IMG/VR virus record: IMGVR_UViG_3300047510_002652
Span: 1 to 45,908 of that record
DNA length: 45,908 nucleotides
Reading direction: 5' to 3' (one strand)
DNA from: a virus
Shown here: piece by piece, positions 27,419 to 39,100 of the stretch
Position numbering within the stretch: the stretch's first letter is position 1
How the letters are laid out: each line of letters starts with the position of its first letter
Notes under the pieces: generated by a model
What the model was told of the DNA's origin: nothing
Seen by the model: only the letters and a program-made list of their open reading frames with translations
Database searches by the model: none
Program-made: the position numbers and the translations under genes

Positions 27419-30400
27419 AAGAGAAGTAAAAAGATCATTTACGTTTGAACAGCAGCGTCAAGAAATCAATCTCCTAGCAGATGACTTAGGGGATAGAGAG
27501 CAACTTGATACGCTATCTACAGAGGGTCAAAGTTCTCTTGTGGAGGCCATTAATGAAGTTATCGATACCCCTGAAGATGAGGTATTTGTAAGTGAAGTCG
27601 TAGCGACAAATGCCGAACAAAAGATTCTTTTTGCTGACGAATCTACGTTTGTGGAGTCAGCAAATTATGTAGCTTCTGGTAAAGCATCAGGAACAAATCC
27701 AGAATCTGCTGATTATGCAAAGTTGGCATATGATGCTGGAAGAGGAGTAGATGAAGATAGATTTACTTACAACTCACAGAATCAAATTTTAAGAGTAAAT
27801 AACGTTAAGGCAGACATCAGAAATAGAAATTCTGATGAGGTTCTTGATGCACTTGGTCAGGAAGTTCTCGATGTTAATACTGATGTAGATGGTCACTCAC
27901 CATCAGAAACTGCAAGATTAACTGGTAGATTGAGAACAAAGGCAACTAATTCTCCAATTGAAATTCAGAAAAATTTAATTAAATTGGAAGAGTCTGCTAG
28001 AATGCAGATTACTAATTCTTCTGCAATTGATCTTTTTACTGGAGTTGATGTTGGTGCATATGTTAATGTAACAAACAATAAGAAAATTCTTTACGTTAGC
28101 GCAGACGACGAAAATGCATCTGATCTGCCAACTAATGATGGTAGTAATATTAACAGACCATTTAAGTCAATTGAAAGAGCACTAATCGAGGCAGCAAAAA
28201 GAAGTTACGTTGCCCCTGGGGCCGGTAATGAAATTGGAGAGCCTGGTGCCGACCTCTTTGAAAATTTCACAATCTTACTATTTCCTGGAGAATATATTAT
28301 TGATAATACGCCAGGTGTTGACGAGAACGGCGTAGCTTACTCACCAGCAGATATTGAAGAAGAGATTAAATCAAGACCTGGAGAAGCATATCATACTACA
28401 GCATCTTTTGCTGATGAATTAAAAAAATTCAATCCACCAGAGGGTGGTCTTATTGTTCCAAGAGGTACATCTATTGTAGGTCTTGACCTTCGTAAAACTT
28501 TAATTAGACCAAAGTATGTTCCCGATCCTGCAGACGTTGCAGTTAAGAACTCTTGCATGTTTAGACTTACTGGTGCTTGCTACATTTGGCAATTTACCAT
28601 TAAAGATAATCTTTCTGTTCAAGAATCTCACCACAAATTAACTGCATTTGAATTTGCAAGTTATGATCAACTAGAACTCTACTACAAAAAAATTGACAAG
28701 TATAGTAGAAAAGATGAATCTACAAATCCTCCTGCCGGAAGATATAAAGATGCAGAGAATTTACTTTTAGATAACAAAAGATTTATTGCTCAACTTGCAG
28801 TTGCATATGTCGAGAGAAACAATGCAACACTTGCTGCAAATGTAGATAATCCATCTGCAGTCCCAGGAGAAACAATTGGTGAGGCATGTGTAGACGATGT
28901 TGCATTACTAATTGAAAAGATTGCATATAACTTAGCACACGGCGGAAACAATAGAGTAGTTGATGCCGCACAATTTTATATTGATAATCCAGTTCTTGCT
29001 GGAGAGGAACCAGAATCTAAACTTGTATTTGAAGCAGCAAATGAAATTTGTCAGTATGTAATTAAAAATTATAATGTAATTGAGGATAAAGATGGTGTAA
29101 TAACTAGAAATTTTGCTCCTGGTGGAGTAAGTGTTCTGGACACAACAGCACTTAACGTTGACACTGCTTTTGCTCAACAAATTTATGACTTCAATCTTGC
29201 CCCAGACGTTTCCACTTCCACATCTGGGTATGAGATTGATGATAATACCGACCCAGCAAATTGCAGTAACGTTGCCTCAGCAATTGATACTTTATGGACT
29301 ATCATTACTGATACTGTAGATTCGATCATTAATGATCCAACTCCTTCGGTTCCTGAAATTCCCATTAACCCAACTGGCGAAGAGGACTACAACCAGAGAA
29401 TTGAAGAAAACAGAATTGTTGGTTTTGTACAGAACAAATATCTATCTGACACAGTTGCATCAGCATCTCCATATGTATTCAACATCTCTCTACGTTCTGT
29501 CTGGGGTCTGTGTGGTCTTCTGAGCGATGGTGCTCAATCTACTGGTCTGCGCTCGATGGTTCTCGCGCAGTACACTGGAATCTCACTACAGAGGGATGAT
29601 AGAGCGTTTATTCTAAATGGTACTACTACAGAAGTTGTAGATGATCCAGATCAAAGACACACTGTTTCTATTGCTGAATACAGATCAGATTGGAGACATT
29701 ATCACATCAAGTCCACAAACAACTCATTCTTGCAAATCGTGTCTGTGTTTGCTGTGGGTCAGGCAGACCACTTTACTGTGGAAACTGGTGGAGACCATTC
29801 AATTACAAACTCTAACTCAAACTTCGGTAATCAATCTCTGATTGCTGTATCTCACAGAACGGAGATCTTTAAGCAGGATAACGGAGCATATATTGTCGGA
29901 TTAGTTCCACCTAGAGGTCTTGATAGTACTAGAGAAAGTAGAGTTAATATTTACAATATTGATTTTGGTTCTACTCTTGCTAGATTTAAAGCAGCAGACG
30001 AAAATGATGCCACTGATGGATTTAGAAAAATTTATCTAAAGGTTGGTGGACAATCATTAATTAAAGAGGGTGATATTCCAGAATACTATTCTATCATTCC
30101 AGGGACAAATCAAGAACAAGCAGAACTATTGCTTGATGATGTAAATTATCTCTTAGGAAAGAGAAGATATTCCGATGGATTCCCAGAAGCAGTTTATGCA
30201 CGTTTACCAAAAAACTTTGAGCAACCAGAACTTGTTACATATGCTTCTAGACTGAGAGACAATCAATATCTAGTTCCATCACCTCAGGTTTACGATCCAA
30301 GAGATACTTATAGTGAGGGTAAAATTTTAACTGATGGTGCTGGTGTATCTGGTGGATCTATTTCTGCTGCAGCAATTGAAACATCAGTTAAAAATTTCTA

Positions 30401-33400
30401 TGCTCTTGATCCAACAATTAACCTAAATTCACAGCAAGCTGGATTTGGAACTACAAACTTAATTACTAACACAAACCTAACTGATGCTGGATTTACAACA
30501 AACTCAATTTATTTTGGAGCAGCAACCTCTGGTGGTTCTGCTGCCTCTACAACAAGGTACAAATTAATTATTGGTCAAAATATTTCCACCTTCTTATTTG
30601 CAATTACTGAAGGAAATATTAAAACAATTGCATGTCAAGGAACATCGCAACCAACATCAGGAACAGATCCAGACGAAGAATATGTAGTTTATCAGGCAGT
30701 TTCTGGAATTCCACAATCTGGTCAAATTCAATACACATATACTCAGGTTGACTATGGTGCTGCTTCTCTAAACGCTGGGAGAGCAACTGGACAAGGAGCC
30801 AGATTCAACATCTATAGAACTAAAAACGAGTCAAGATACGTTGTAGAAATTCTAGCAGCTGGAGTTACATACAACATTGGCGATACATTTACTATTGATG
30901 GTGCTGATCTTGGTGGATTCTCCTCATCAGATCCTGCGGGACATGTATTAACAGTTGATTTATTAAATGGTGGTACTGGTTATACAGTTGCCAACAATGT
31001 TGCAACTACTGGTGGTGCTCCTGGATCCGGTTTAACTGTAGATATTTTAGAAGTTGATGGTGATGGAACAATCACCAAGTTAAGAGTTAATAATGGAGGA
31101 TCTGGATATAATGCAGCCGGTGGTGCTGGAATTACAATTAGTCAAAGTGGAAATACATCAGCAACGGCAGAAACAGCAATTGTTGAGGCAGATCCATCAA
31201 CAACAAATAATGATCTCGTTCTTCACGTTGTTGCCAATAGTAACAGCGGAGAGGGAATTGGAAGAGGACAAGATTACATTGTAACCTTTGATGATCCTGT
31301 TGATACTGACACACTTTCAGTTAGAATGTATGTAACTGATGTAACTCTACCGACAAACGTATCTATTGAAACTAATGACTTGTATACGTTTGATTCAATT
31401 TCTGATGAAGATTACACAATTCCTTCTGGTGGTTTTGATGCCAGGTATATATTCTCTCTTTCTGGAGGAGTTTCTTCCCCATCACCATGGCAGCATCTTG
31501 GTCAGTTTGTAAATGGAGTAAGTGCTATTGTAACATCAACAATTATTACAAAGAACAGAATTGTTGGTGGATCTGGATTTACAGCAGATGCTGGATTTAA
31601 TACCATCACATTCCCAGGTTCATACTTAGGTGGTTCTGATGGATTAAATGATTTTACAGTAACAATTTCATCTGTTGGTGGAGCAACTATCAACACACTC
31701 AACTTTAATGATGATGATACCCCAAAGAGAAGATATTATGGATGGGAATTTGCAAGAACTGTAAATGGTGAATTCTATGGAAGATTAGCAATTCTTGTAG
31801 ATGATGAAAGAAAAGGTGCATCTACTGTTATCTATGGAATTCCTGGCGAATTTAATTATACAAATACAGGAATTTTATTTAATGGATATAGCACAGAAAC
31901 AACAATTGCTGGTAGTGCTACCACAATTCCAGATCTTCAGTTTACTAGAACAATTACATCAATTCAAAATAATTCCCCAGGATCTTTAACATTTACAATT
32001 ACAGTTTCAAATCCAAGTGGAAAACCAGCACATCCATTCTTTAAAGGAGATCTAGTATACTTCGACAACACAAATGCTAACAATGGTCAATCCCTTGTTG
32101 GTCCATATGTTGTTAGAGAAAGAATTGGAAATACATCGTTTGAAATTTCAATCTCTAATGCAGCATCATTGCCAGCAACTGGACAATGGATTGTTGGTGG
32201 AGATGTTTACAAATTCTCTAAAGAAATTACAATTCCAGTTAAAGTTGTAGTTGGAAATATTGTAAATCTAAGTCAGGGAGAAGTTACAGATATTTACCCA
32301 AATGATTGGGTAATTAATGCTGTATCACAAAATTACGAGAGTGGATGGACATCTTCAGGTTCTGAATTAAGTTATGATGATCAATTTATTTTAGATACTG
32401 GAGCAAGTACTCCTTTCTTACCTCAACAACAAATTACATTTACAATCCTTGAGAACCTACTGATTACTAGAGGTCCACTTACTTATAGCAGTGCTGGTAT
32501 TAAGGAAGAAGGATATCTATCTGGTAGTGCTCTAGGTGTAGACTATAAACCATACGATAATAGTAAAACTCTAGAAGAAAACACTTTTGTGTATTCCCCA
32601 GAGAACTCTACAGACAATGAAACTTTATCGCTATTCAGAAGAATTACACAGAAGGTGGATACCAATCCAGTTTCTGGAGCACTTGAAAAATCAGATGGTT
32701 TTGAATTTAACAATAACATTATTAATAGTCTGTATGTTAAGAGAATCCAAGACTCTAGGGCAGCAAACGGAAACAATGAACTTCTTTGGAGATTAATTTG
32801 TAAACTTCCTAAAGATGGATATAATAATATTAAACTAAGAGCACCAGAAGGAAAGTTTGTTTTACATCTTAAGGATCCAGGAATTGGATTTGGGGATGAG
32901 ACATTAGACTTCCCATTTGTGTATGATTCTCAACACACAGGGGTTATTAGAGATATTGAAGTTCTTACCTTAGGAACAAATCAAACTGCTGTTGCTCCAA
33001 CTGCCACAGAATTTATCAAAACAGTTAAGAGAGGTGGAACAGGTGCTTATGTTAACTATAATTTAATCGATACATCAAATACTCCAGGTGCGGAAATTTT
33101 GAGACCAAGTGGTGCTACATTTACTGTGTCTGGCGGAGAAGTTACTATTGTATCTCCTGGTCAAAATTATAACAATGGAGATAGAATAACTCTTCCTGGT
33201 GGAACAATTATTAAGGTGACTAAGGCAGTTTCTACTTATCCAAAAACATTCTACATTAGGCAAGTAGAACCAATTGTAGAATATGAATATAATTCAAGAG
33301 ATGGTTATTATTTACTGACGATGCTAGATGGTAATGTTTACGAAGAGTATGATCTAGCGACAGATTCAGTTTCAAATAATACTAAGACAATTATCTACGG

Positions 33401-36140
33401 AAAGCAAAGATTAATTGGTCTCGAAGAACTTTCTGGTGATGGAATTGCTAATGAAGTTAATCATTTAAAGCAAGATGGTTCTGATCTTATTGAGAAAAAT
33501 AGATTATTCATTCAGCAAGAATGTGCTGGATTCATTAAGGCAGAGTCTCAATCTGGTCAGCAATTTGCTGGATTTGTAAATCCAGATGCTGATAGATGTT
33601 CAAGAGATGTTGGACATTTACTGAATGGAATCATTAAAGATCTTCGTCAGGGTGGTAACAATAATACCATCAACAATGCTCAGTATTATTTCTCTACTGG
33701 AACTCAGAAATTTATTGAAACAGAACTTCCACAAACAAGAGCAGTGTTTGAATATGCTAAGCATCTTGCAATTGCTTCCATCAGAAACTTTGATTTCTGG
33801 GAACTGGCAACTGCAGTGACTAGCACGACAACAACTGTTGGTGATTCACTAACTCTTCAATCAACTGATGGGATTGTTGAGGGTATGGAGGTATATGAAA
33901 CAACCGGAGTTACTACTCTTCCATCAAACCAAACTCAATATAATGCAGCAGTTGCTGGACAGGCACGTATTGGATGGGTTGGTAAAGTAAATAGATCAAC
34001 TAATGTTGTGACAGTATTTACCACGGGAGTTGGTGGAATTAACAAGAACAGAAACTTAACTAGAATCGGTTCTGGTCAGGTTGGAACCAATTTCCCTGTT
34101 TTCAGATTTAGAATGGTTGCCGGCATGGGAGATGGAGATTGGAGAACAGAAGCAGCAACAAATACAACAGAACCAGTAATTGATAATACTTTGATTATTG
34201 ATTATGACCATGCAACTGGTGAATGTCAAAGTGTTGTTAATGCTGTAAATGTTCTTTATGATATTCATGATGAAATTCTAACCGCTGAAGAGGCAGACGT
34301 TACAGCATCAGCAAATATCGCAACATTCAATTCAGCATCTCTAACTGATGGGTCATTTATTAGAATTTTTGGTGCTCAAAATGCCGCATTTAATGGCGAA
34401 GATATTGAAGTATCTCAATTGAGTCCAGGAGTATTTACTTACGACTTGGCAGTATCTTTCCCAACTATTACTACAGATAAGATTCTTTATTATGTTTCTT
34501 CCGTAAATTATACAGAACCAACAAAGGCTTCGTATGATACAGAAGAAATTTATATTGAAGGTCTGGGATATAGTCAAAATATTAACTATCTGTATCCAGA
34601 ATTAGATCTAGATAATCCAAAATGGAATCCACTTCCATCTGTATCACAATACAGAAAAGAAGTTGGAAACACAATTATTCGTGATAATGAACTTGAAGTA
34701 GATGATTACGAAAGAATTAGTCAATATTCAATCACAGCAGAATCAACCAAGAAGATCTTAAATTCAATTCTCACCGGAGGTGCTGGTGCAACTGGATATA
34801 ATATTAGATCGTATTCCGAAATTGATTTGGAATCAGAATTCCAATTGAGTTCCTATCCAGGATCCCCATCATTGGTAACTGATGACGTAATGCAGGCACC
34901 ATATGGACCTGAAGATTCTAGAAATGAGTATGGTGTTCCTAAATCTCCAGTATTAGAATTTACATCACAAAACGTTCCTATCTTTACTGATAGATGTATT
35001 CTATTCGACAAAGCAGTTCCTGTTTCATTCTATAGACCATCTATTATTCGTGCTTCATCACATACGTGGGAATATGTTGGATTTGGTCCAGGTAACTACT
35101 CCACTGGTCTACCTCAGTTCCAAGACATCACACTTACTCAACAAGAACTTGTTAACTCACAAACTGCTGAATATGGTGGTGGATTTGTTGCTTCTTCAGG
35201 TACTAACTCTGTTGGTGATTTTTATATTGGAAACCAAGTTATTGATGCTAAGGGCAACCAGAGTAATACTCTTAATTTCCCAAGAGTTAAGACTTCTGCT
35301 GAAAATAGACTAATTGATTACACCAATCTAGATTCTCTTGCTGGAAATAGTTCTACTGCATCATTTAACCCTTCATCTTTCTCTGCGATTTTAACCAATG
35401 ATCTGCAGGCAATTCAAGAAGCACAGAGAAATTCCTTTAAAGCATCAAACATTGAATCCTCTATTTTAACTACAGGAACTCTTAAGATCAATAATAAAAT
35501 TTCAATTGCAAATAACGTATTTGAAAATGAGGATAATTTCCCCGTAGCAAGACAAGATGTTTATGGATTTACAAAGCGTAGTCCAATCAACTGGTTCAAT
35601 ACAGATCCAGCAACAGATGAATATCAAGATCTTGCTGATACGTTTATCTCACCAACAGACCTTGCCGATTGGGCAAACGTAAACTCACTTATTCCTTCTC
35701 AACCAGTTGCTTGGGAAGTTGTATTTAAAACAAACACATTTAATGAGGTATCTAATGTTGGTGATGTAAATATCAACTCAACATTAACTAAGTCAGTAAA
35801 CTTTGCCGTGAGTGGAATTGATCCAATTGATGAAAGATGGTATGACGCTGTTACAGATACAATTTCTATTCCATTAGGTACTCCAGTAGATAATGTGAAT
35901 AACACAACCCTCGCAACTTATGATGGTAGAGCGGGACAAATTTATATCACATTCCCCAATTCAGTAAAAGCGGCAGCAATTATTCCAACAAATATTTGGA
36001 AACCACTTGAAAATACTTGGACTGGTGTAAGTCCGGTTGATGGTTCGCCAACTACATATATTCAGGGAGATAAATTTGTAATCAGTTACTACATTGCTTC
36101 CGGTCAAATCATTTACTCAGTCAGCACACTCGACGCATAA
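27411..36140 (+). CDS. Giant fibre-like structural protein with CxxD modules
   Basis: 2909 residues. The N-terminus has L-x-x-L-S-T-E-G-Q-S-S-L-V-E-A-I-N-E-V, a pattern common at the head of trimeric phage fibres. Near 248 comes RPFKSIERALIEAA followed by I-L-L-F-P-G-E-Y, typical of a right-handed beta-helix entry. Two CxxD helical modules are present (Cys493 and Cys2063), each followed by a partner C-x-x-V helix (Cys618 and Cys2272). GxGY motifs occur near 1186, 1228 and 1916. The C-terminal third has WEYVGFGPGNYST and GDFYIGNQVID, motifs I associate with large cyanophage fibre-like proteins. It ends in a beta domain without a lysozyme or protease motif. Inference: a trimeric fibre or baseplate-attached adhesin. 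It overlaps the previous gene by 8 nt and is followed 6 nt later by another giant. Confidence 0.7.
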   Translation: MAKREVKRSFTFEQQRQEINLLADDLGDREQLDTLSTEGQSSLVEAINEVIDTPEDEVFVSEVVATNAEQKILFADESTFVESANYVASGKASGTNPESADYAKLAYDAGRGVDEDRFTYNSQNQILRVNNVKADIRNRNSDEVLDALGQEVLDVNTDVDGHSPSETARLTGRLRTKATNSPIEIQKNLIKLEESARMQITNSSAIDLFTGVDVGAYVNVTNNKKILYVSADDENASDLPTNDGSNINRPFKSIERALIEAAKRSYVAPGAGNEIGEPGADLFENFTILLFPGEYIIDNTPGVDENGVAYSPADIEEEIKSRPGEAYHTTASFADELKKFNPPEGGLIVPRGTSIVGLDLRKTLIRPKYVPDPADVAVKNSCMFRLTGACYIWQFTIKDNLSVQESHHKLTAFEFASYDQLELYYKKIDKYSRKDESTNPPAGRYKDAENLLLDNKRFIAQLAVAYVERNNATLAANVDNPSAVPGETIGEACVDDVALLIEKIAYNLAHGGNNRVVDAAQFYIDNPVLAGEEPESKLVFEAANEICQYVIKNYNVIEDKDGVITRNFAPGGVSVLDTTALNVDTAFAQQIYDFNLAPDVSTSTSGYEIDDNTDPANCSNVASAIDTLWTIITDTVDSIINDPTPSVPEIPINPTGEEDYNQRIEENRIVGFVQNKYLSDTVASASPYVFNISLRSVWGLCGLLSDGAQSTGLRSMVLAQYTGISLQRDDRAFILNGTTTEVVDDPDQRHTVSIAEYRSDWRHYHIKSTNNSFLQIVSVFAVGQADHFTVETGGDHSITNSNSNFGNQSLIAVSHRTEIFKQDNGAYIVGLVPPRGLDSTRESRVNIYNIDFGSTLARFKAADENDATDGFRKIYLKVGGQSLIKEGDIPEYYSIIPGTNQEQAELLLDDVNYLLGKRRYSDGFPEAVYARLPKNFEQPELVTYASRLRDNQYLVPSPQVYDPRDTYSEGKILTDGAGVSGGSISAAAIETSVKNFYALDPTINLNSQQAGFGTTNLITNTNLTDAGFTTNSIYFGAATSGGSAASTTRYKLIIGQNISTFLFAITEGNIKTIACQGTSQPTSGTDPDEEYVVYQAVSGIPQSGQIQYTYTQVDYGAASLNAGRATGQGARFNIYRTKNESRYVVEILAAGVTYNIGDTFTIDGADLGGFSSSDPAGHVLTVDLLNGGTGYTVANNVATTGGAPGSGLTVDILEVDGDGTITKLRVNNGGSGYNAAGGAGITISQSGNTSATAETAIVEADPSTTNNDLVLHVVANSNSGEGIGRGQDYIVTFDDPVDTDTLSVRMYVTDVTLPTNVSIETNDLYTFDSISDEDYTIPSGGFDARYIFSLSGGVSSPSPWQHLGQFVNGVSAIVTSTIITKNRIVGGSGFTADAGFNTITFPGSYLGGSDGLNDFTVTISSVGGATINTLNFNDDDTPKRRYYGWEFARTVNGEFYGRLAILVDDERKGASTVIYGIPGEFNYTNTGILFNGYSTETTIAGSATTIPDLQFTRTITSIQNNSPGSLTFTITVSNPSGKPAHPFFKGDLVYFDNTNANNGQSLVGPYVVRERIGNTSFEISISNAASLPATGQWIVGGDVYKFSKEITIPVKVVVGNIVNLSQGEVTDIYPNDWVINAVSQNYESGWTSSGSELSYDDQFILDTGASTPFLPQQQITFTILENLLITRGPLTYSSAGIKEEGYLSGSALGVDYKPYDNSKTLEENTFVYSPENSTDNETLSLFRRITQKVDTNPVSGALEKSDGFEFNNNIINSLYVKRIQDSRAANGNNELLWRLICKLPKDGYNNIKLRAPEGKFVLHLKDPGIGFGDETLDFPFVYDSQHTGVIRDIEVLTLGTNQTAVAPTATEFIKTVKRGGTGAYVNYNLIDTSNTPGAEILRPSGATFTVSGGEVTIVSPGQNYNNGDRITLPGGTIIKVTKAVSTYPKTFYIRQVEPIVEYEYNSRDGYYLLTMLDGNVYEEYDLATDSVSNNTKTIIYGKQRLIGLEELSGDGIANEVNHLKQDGSDLIEKNRLFIQQECAGFIKAESQSGQQFAGFVNPDADRCSRDVGHLLNGIIKDLRQGGNNNTINNAQYYFSTGTQKFIETELPQTRAVFEYAKHLAIASIRNFDFWELATAVTSTTTTVGDSLTLQSTDGIVEGMEVYETTGVTTLPSNQTQYNAAVAGQARIGWVGKVNRSTNVVTVFTTGVGGINKNRNLTRIGSGQVGTNFPVFRFRMVAGMGDGDWRTEAATNTTEPVIDNTLIIDYDHATGECQSVVNAVNVLYDIHDEILTAEEADVTASANIATFNSASLTDGSFIRIFGAQNAAFNGEDIEVSQLSPGVFTYDLAVSFPTITTDKILYYVSSVNYTEPTKASYDTEEIYIEGLGYSQNINYLYPELDLDNPKWNPLPSVSQYRKEVGNTIIRDNELEVDDYERISQYSITAESTKKILNSILTGGAGATGYNIRSYSEIDLESEFQLSSYPGSPSLVTDDVMQAPYGPEDSRNEYGVPKSPVLEFTSQNVPIFTDRCILFDKAVPVSFYRPSIIRASSHTWEYVGFGPGNYSTGLPQFQDITLTQQELVNSQTAEYGGGFVASSGTNSVGDFYIGNQVIDAKGNQSNTLNFPRVKTSAENRLIDYTNLDSLAGNSSTASFNPSSFSAILTNDLQAIQEAQRNSFKASNIESSILTTGTLKINNKISIANNVFENEDNFPVARQDVYGFTKRSPINWFNTDPATDEYQDLADTFISPTDLADWANVNSLIPSQPVAWEVVFKTNTFNEVSNVGDVNINSTLTKSVNFAVSGIDPIDERWYDAVTDTISIPLGTPVDNVNNTTLATYDGRAGQIYITFPNSVKAAAIIPTNIWKPLENTWTGVSPVDGSPTTYIQGDKFVISYYIASGQIIYSVSTLDA
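28773..29070 (+). repeat. CxxD helical module, copy 3 (in 2909-aa protein)
   Basis: Most diverged copy: N-K-R-F-I-A, CVDDVALLIEK, NLAHGGNN, then a helix with F-E-A-A-N-E-I-C. The partner cysteine codon is at 29262 (C-S-N-V-A-S-A-I). Confidence 0.6.
33499..33799 (+). repeat. CxxD helical module, copy 4 (in 2909-aa protein)
   Basis: N-R-L-F-I-Q, CSRDVGHLLN, DLRQGGNN, ETELPQT, ASIRNFD. The ending and the DGIVEGMEV segment after it closely resemble copy 1 in the gp7-like protein (AAIRNWD, then FGIVEGMYV). The partner cysteine codon is at 34224. Confidence 0.7.
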
Positions 36141-36146
36141 TATAAA

Positions 36147-39100
36147 ATGGCAGTACCTGTTAATTTTTTACGCAATAAGAACCCCAACTTTAATCTTAGG
36201 GGTGCCTTAAAAGTTAATGCAATTTTTGTAACTGATAATGCTGCGGGGACAGAACCATTTCAAGGATGGTTGGCGGATAACAACGTAGTTACTAGTTTTA
36301 ATGATGCTCTGATTCAAAATAAGATTGGAGTAGTTGATACCGATGGATTTAATATTGTACAATCAAATAGATTTGCTTACTCCACTATGAGTGAGGGACA
36401 AAAGATTGTTCGTCAAAATTTTATTAGAGTAACTTTTACAAGTCCTATTGATATCACAAATGGGACTGCAAATTCCGGAAACATTCTAGAATTTGTTTCA
36501 AATGATTTACCTTTTGGAACTCTTGATCCCCCATCAAATGGAAAGCAATACAGACTTCATAGTATCATTAGGGAAAAGGAAATTGCTATTGATGGAGTTC
36601 AATCAGTTACAAATAATGGAAATGGAACTTGGACTGTAATTTTAAACACTGATTTTAGAGAAGATCTGCAAGAATATTCACCAGCAACAAGTACAGGAAA
36701 TAATATTCTTGAAGGAGATTCGGTTGTAATCTTTGGAAATGCATTAGCAAATGGTGCTGCTACATCGTATAATGGAACATACATTTTGGATGCAGCAACT
36801 AGCACATCCATTACATACACAACTACATCAAATCCAAATGGAGTAAGTACATTTTTATATCCAGGAAGATTCTACAAATTGTCAAATGAAGCTATTTTTG
36901 TTGAGACTATTCGTGCAGTAGCAACTGGAGTTTCATATAACTCAGGAACTTCTACAGTCAATTTGAATGTTGTAGGTGTAACTTTAAGGGGAACAATTAG
37001 AGTTGGTCAACTTGTAACTGGAATTGGTGTTCCTGCTGGTGCTTCAGTTGTGGGATACAATGGAGTTACAAAAATTTTAACCATCTCTACTAATTTTACA
37101 CAGAACGTTGGTGGTGGCACTTTAACACTTGAACTTTTAGATTCACAAACAGATTTGCCAGTTGAGAGGGGGGCTGTGGCAGCGCCAGGATCACCAGCAA
37201 TGTTTATTAATGCTGGTCCAGTTACTGATTCAATTACTGTTAAGACTCCAATTAACTACTATGTTTATGGAGATGTGAGACTTAAATATTTTTGGTCTTC
37301 ATTTACAGATAATGGAACTTTTAGTGGTTGGACTCAAAACGTTGCTCCAGATACATATCAAACATTATACAATGGAGGAACATTAAGTTCTGGAACTACT
37401 TTACAATTAATTGGTTCAAATCCAGTTTTCTCTTCGGAAGATACATTCAACAATATTATTAAAACTCTTGGAATTAATAGAGGAGGAGGCATCGGTGGTG
37501 ATTACAAACCAGTTGGAAGATCTGCTTTATTATACATTTCTGCAACAGATTCTCAAGGATTGACTTCTGGTGGGGGCGGTGGTCCAAACAGAGGAACATC
37601 TACGCCAGCATATCCAGTAAGAGCAGCAGTAGATGCTGTTAATGATTATGGTGGATATTGGGTTGGTGTCATTGGTGGTTCATTTACTGGTGGTTGTCAA
37701 AATGAAATTCAAACATTTAGATCAGATACAGACGATGGAATCTTAGGAGATCCTAGAGGATTTATTCCAATTAAAGGAGAAGTTACAAGTGTAAGAGTTG
37801 GTGTTCCAATAGAAGAAGCATTTTTTGTATCCAATGCAACAACAATTAATGGAGTATCTGTTCCGGGAAATTCAGTTGTTGGAGTTACATATTTTAATCA
37901 TGCTTTTGGAAATCCTGAAGATCAACTTAGAATTAGAGTAAAAAATAATACAAATTCTTCTCCATCTATTAATGGATTAAGAGATATTGTAGTCATCGAT
38001 GACAAGCAATTTTATTTTAGATTTCCAGATGATATTGGATCATTATCCAATATCACAAATTATGATGATTGTGGATATGCTTTAAATATCACAGCATTGC
38101 TCACAGTTCCGAAAGGATTTTATAGAAAATCCACGTTTGAATATATTGATCCAGTAAGTTTAAGTGATAGTAGAAATATTGTAAGTAGTGGAGATGGATT
38201 TACATTGTCAGAACAACCAGGAATTGGTCGTGACAGGAAAGATATTTTAGTTACTATTGGAGTTACTGAGGGAACAGGAACACTTCAATATTTTTCGATG
38301 TATCCATTGGGAGATTTCTTTGCTTCTTTACCAGAAACTGGAGTAAATGGAATACCATATTTTGCATATCCAATCGATGGTGTATCTGATATTAAATTTA
38401 GAGTTAAAACATACAACGTTGGATCTACAGAATATCTAGAAATTAGAGATGCAGAGGAAACACCAAATGATTTATTGGATGCAGGTACTACAGAGGTAAC
38501 TCCAAAAACAGAATTTGTAATTGTTACATATCCAATTGAATATGTTGCAGAAGTTGTGCAGACAAACAATACAACTGAAATTGTAGTTGATAATCTTGAG
38601 TTGTTCACTGGAGAAGGATACCAGGAATCTAGAGGTTTTGTGAGAATTACAGATCCTGGTTCCACTTATTCTAATGGAACTACTGGAACATTTGCAGCAG
38701 ACAATGTAACTACAACGGCAACAAGCGGAACTGGAACTGGTCTTAAATTGACGATTCAGTTTATTGCTGGATCTGTGGAAGATATTACAATTACAGATAG
38801 AGGAACTGGTTATGCTCCTGGAGATACTGGAGTAATTAATGCCCCAGTTGGAGGTAGTGTTAATAATCCGTTCAAGGCAACGTATGTTGTCAGATCAATT
38901 GATGATTCGGATTTTGCTGGTCAAGAATGGACATTAGAAATTTTTGATACTAATAGTCAGGGTCCACCAGTAGATTTCATTGGACAAGGAGATAACTGGG
39001 TTAACCCAGTTATCTTGTCATCAAAGACTCAAGTAGAAGTAGATAGTATTGTACGGAATGGCAGTCAATATACATTAACTTTAAGCAAACCAATTTTAAG

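Noticed and set aside
38285-38665. 126-codon minus-strand frame
   Set aside because: It lies wholly inside the 2307-residue protein, has no ribosome binding site or domain, and is a shadow of biased codon use.
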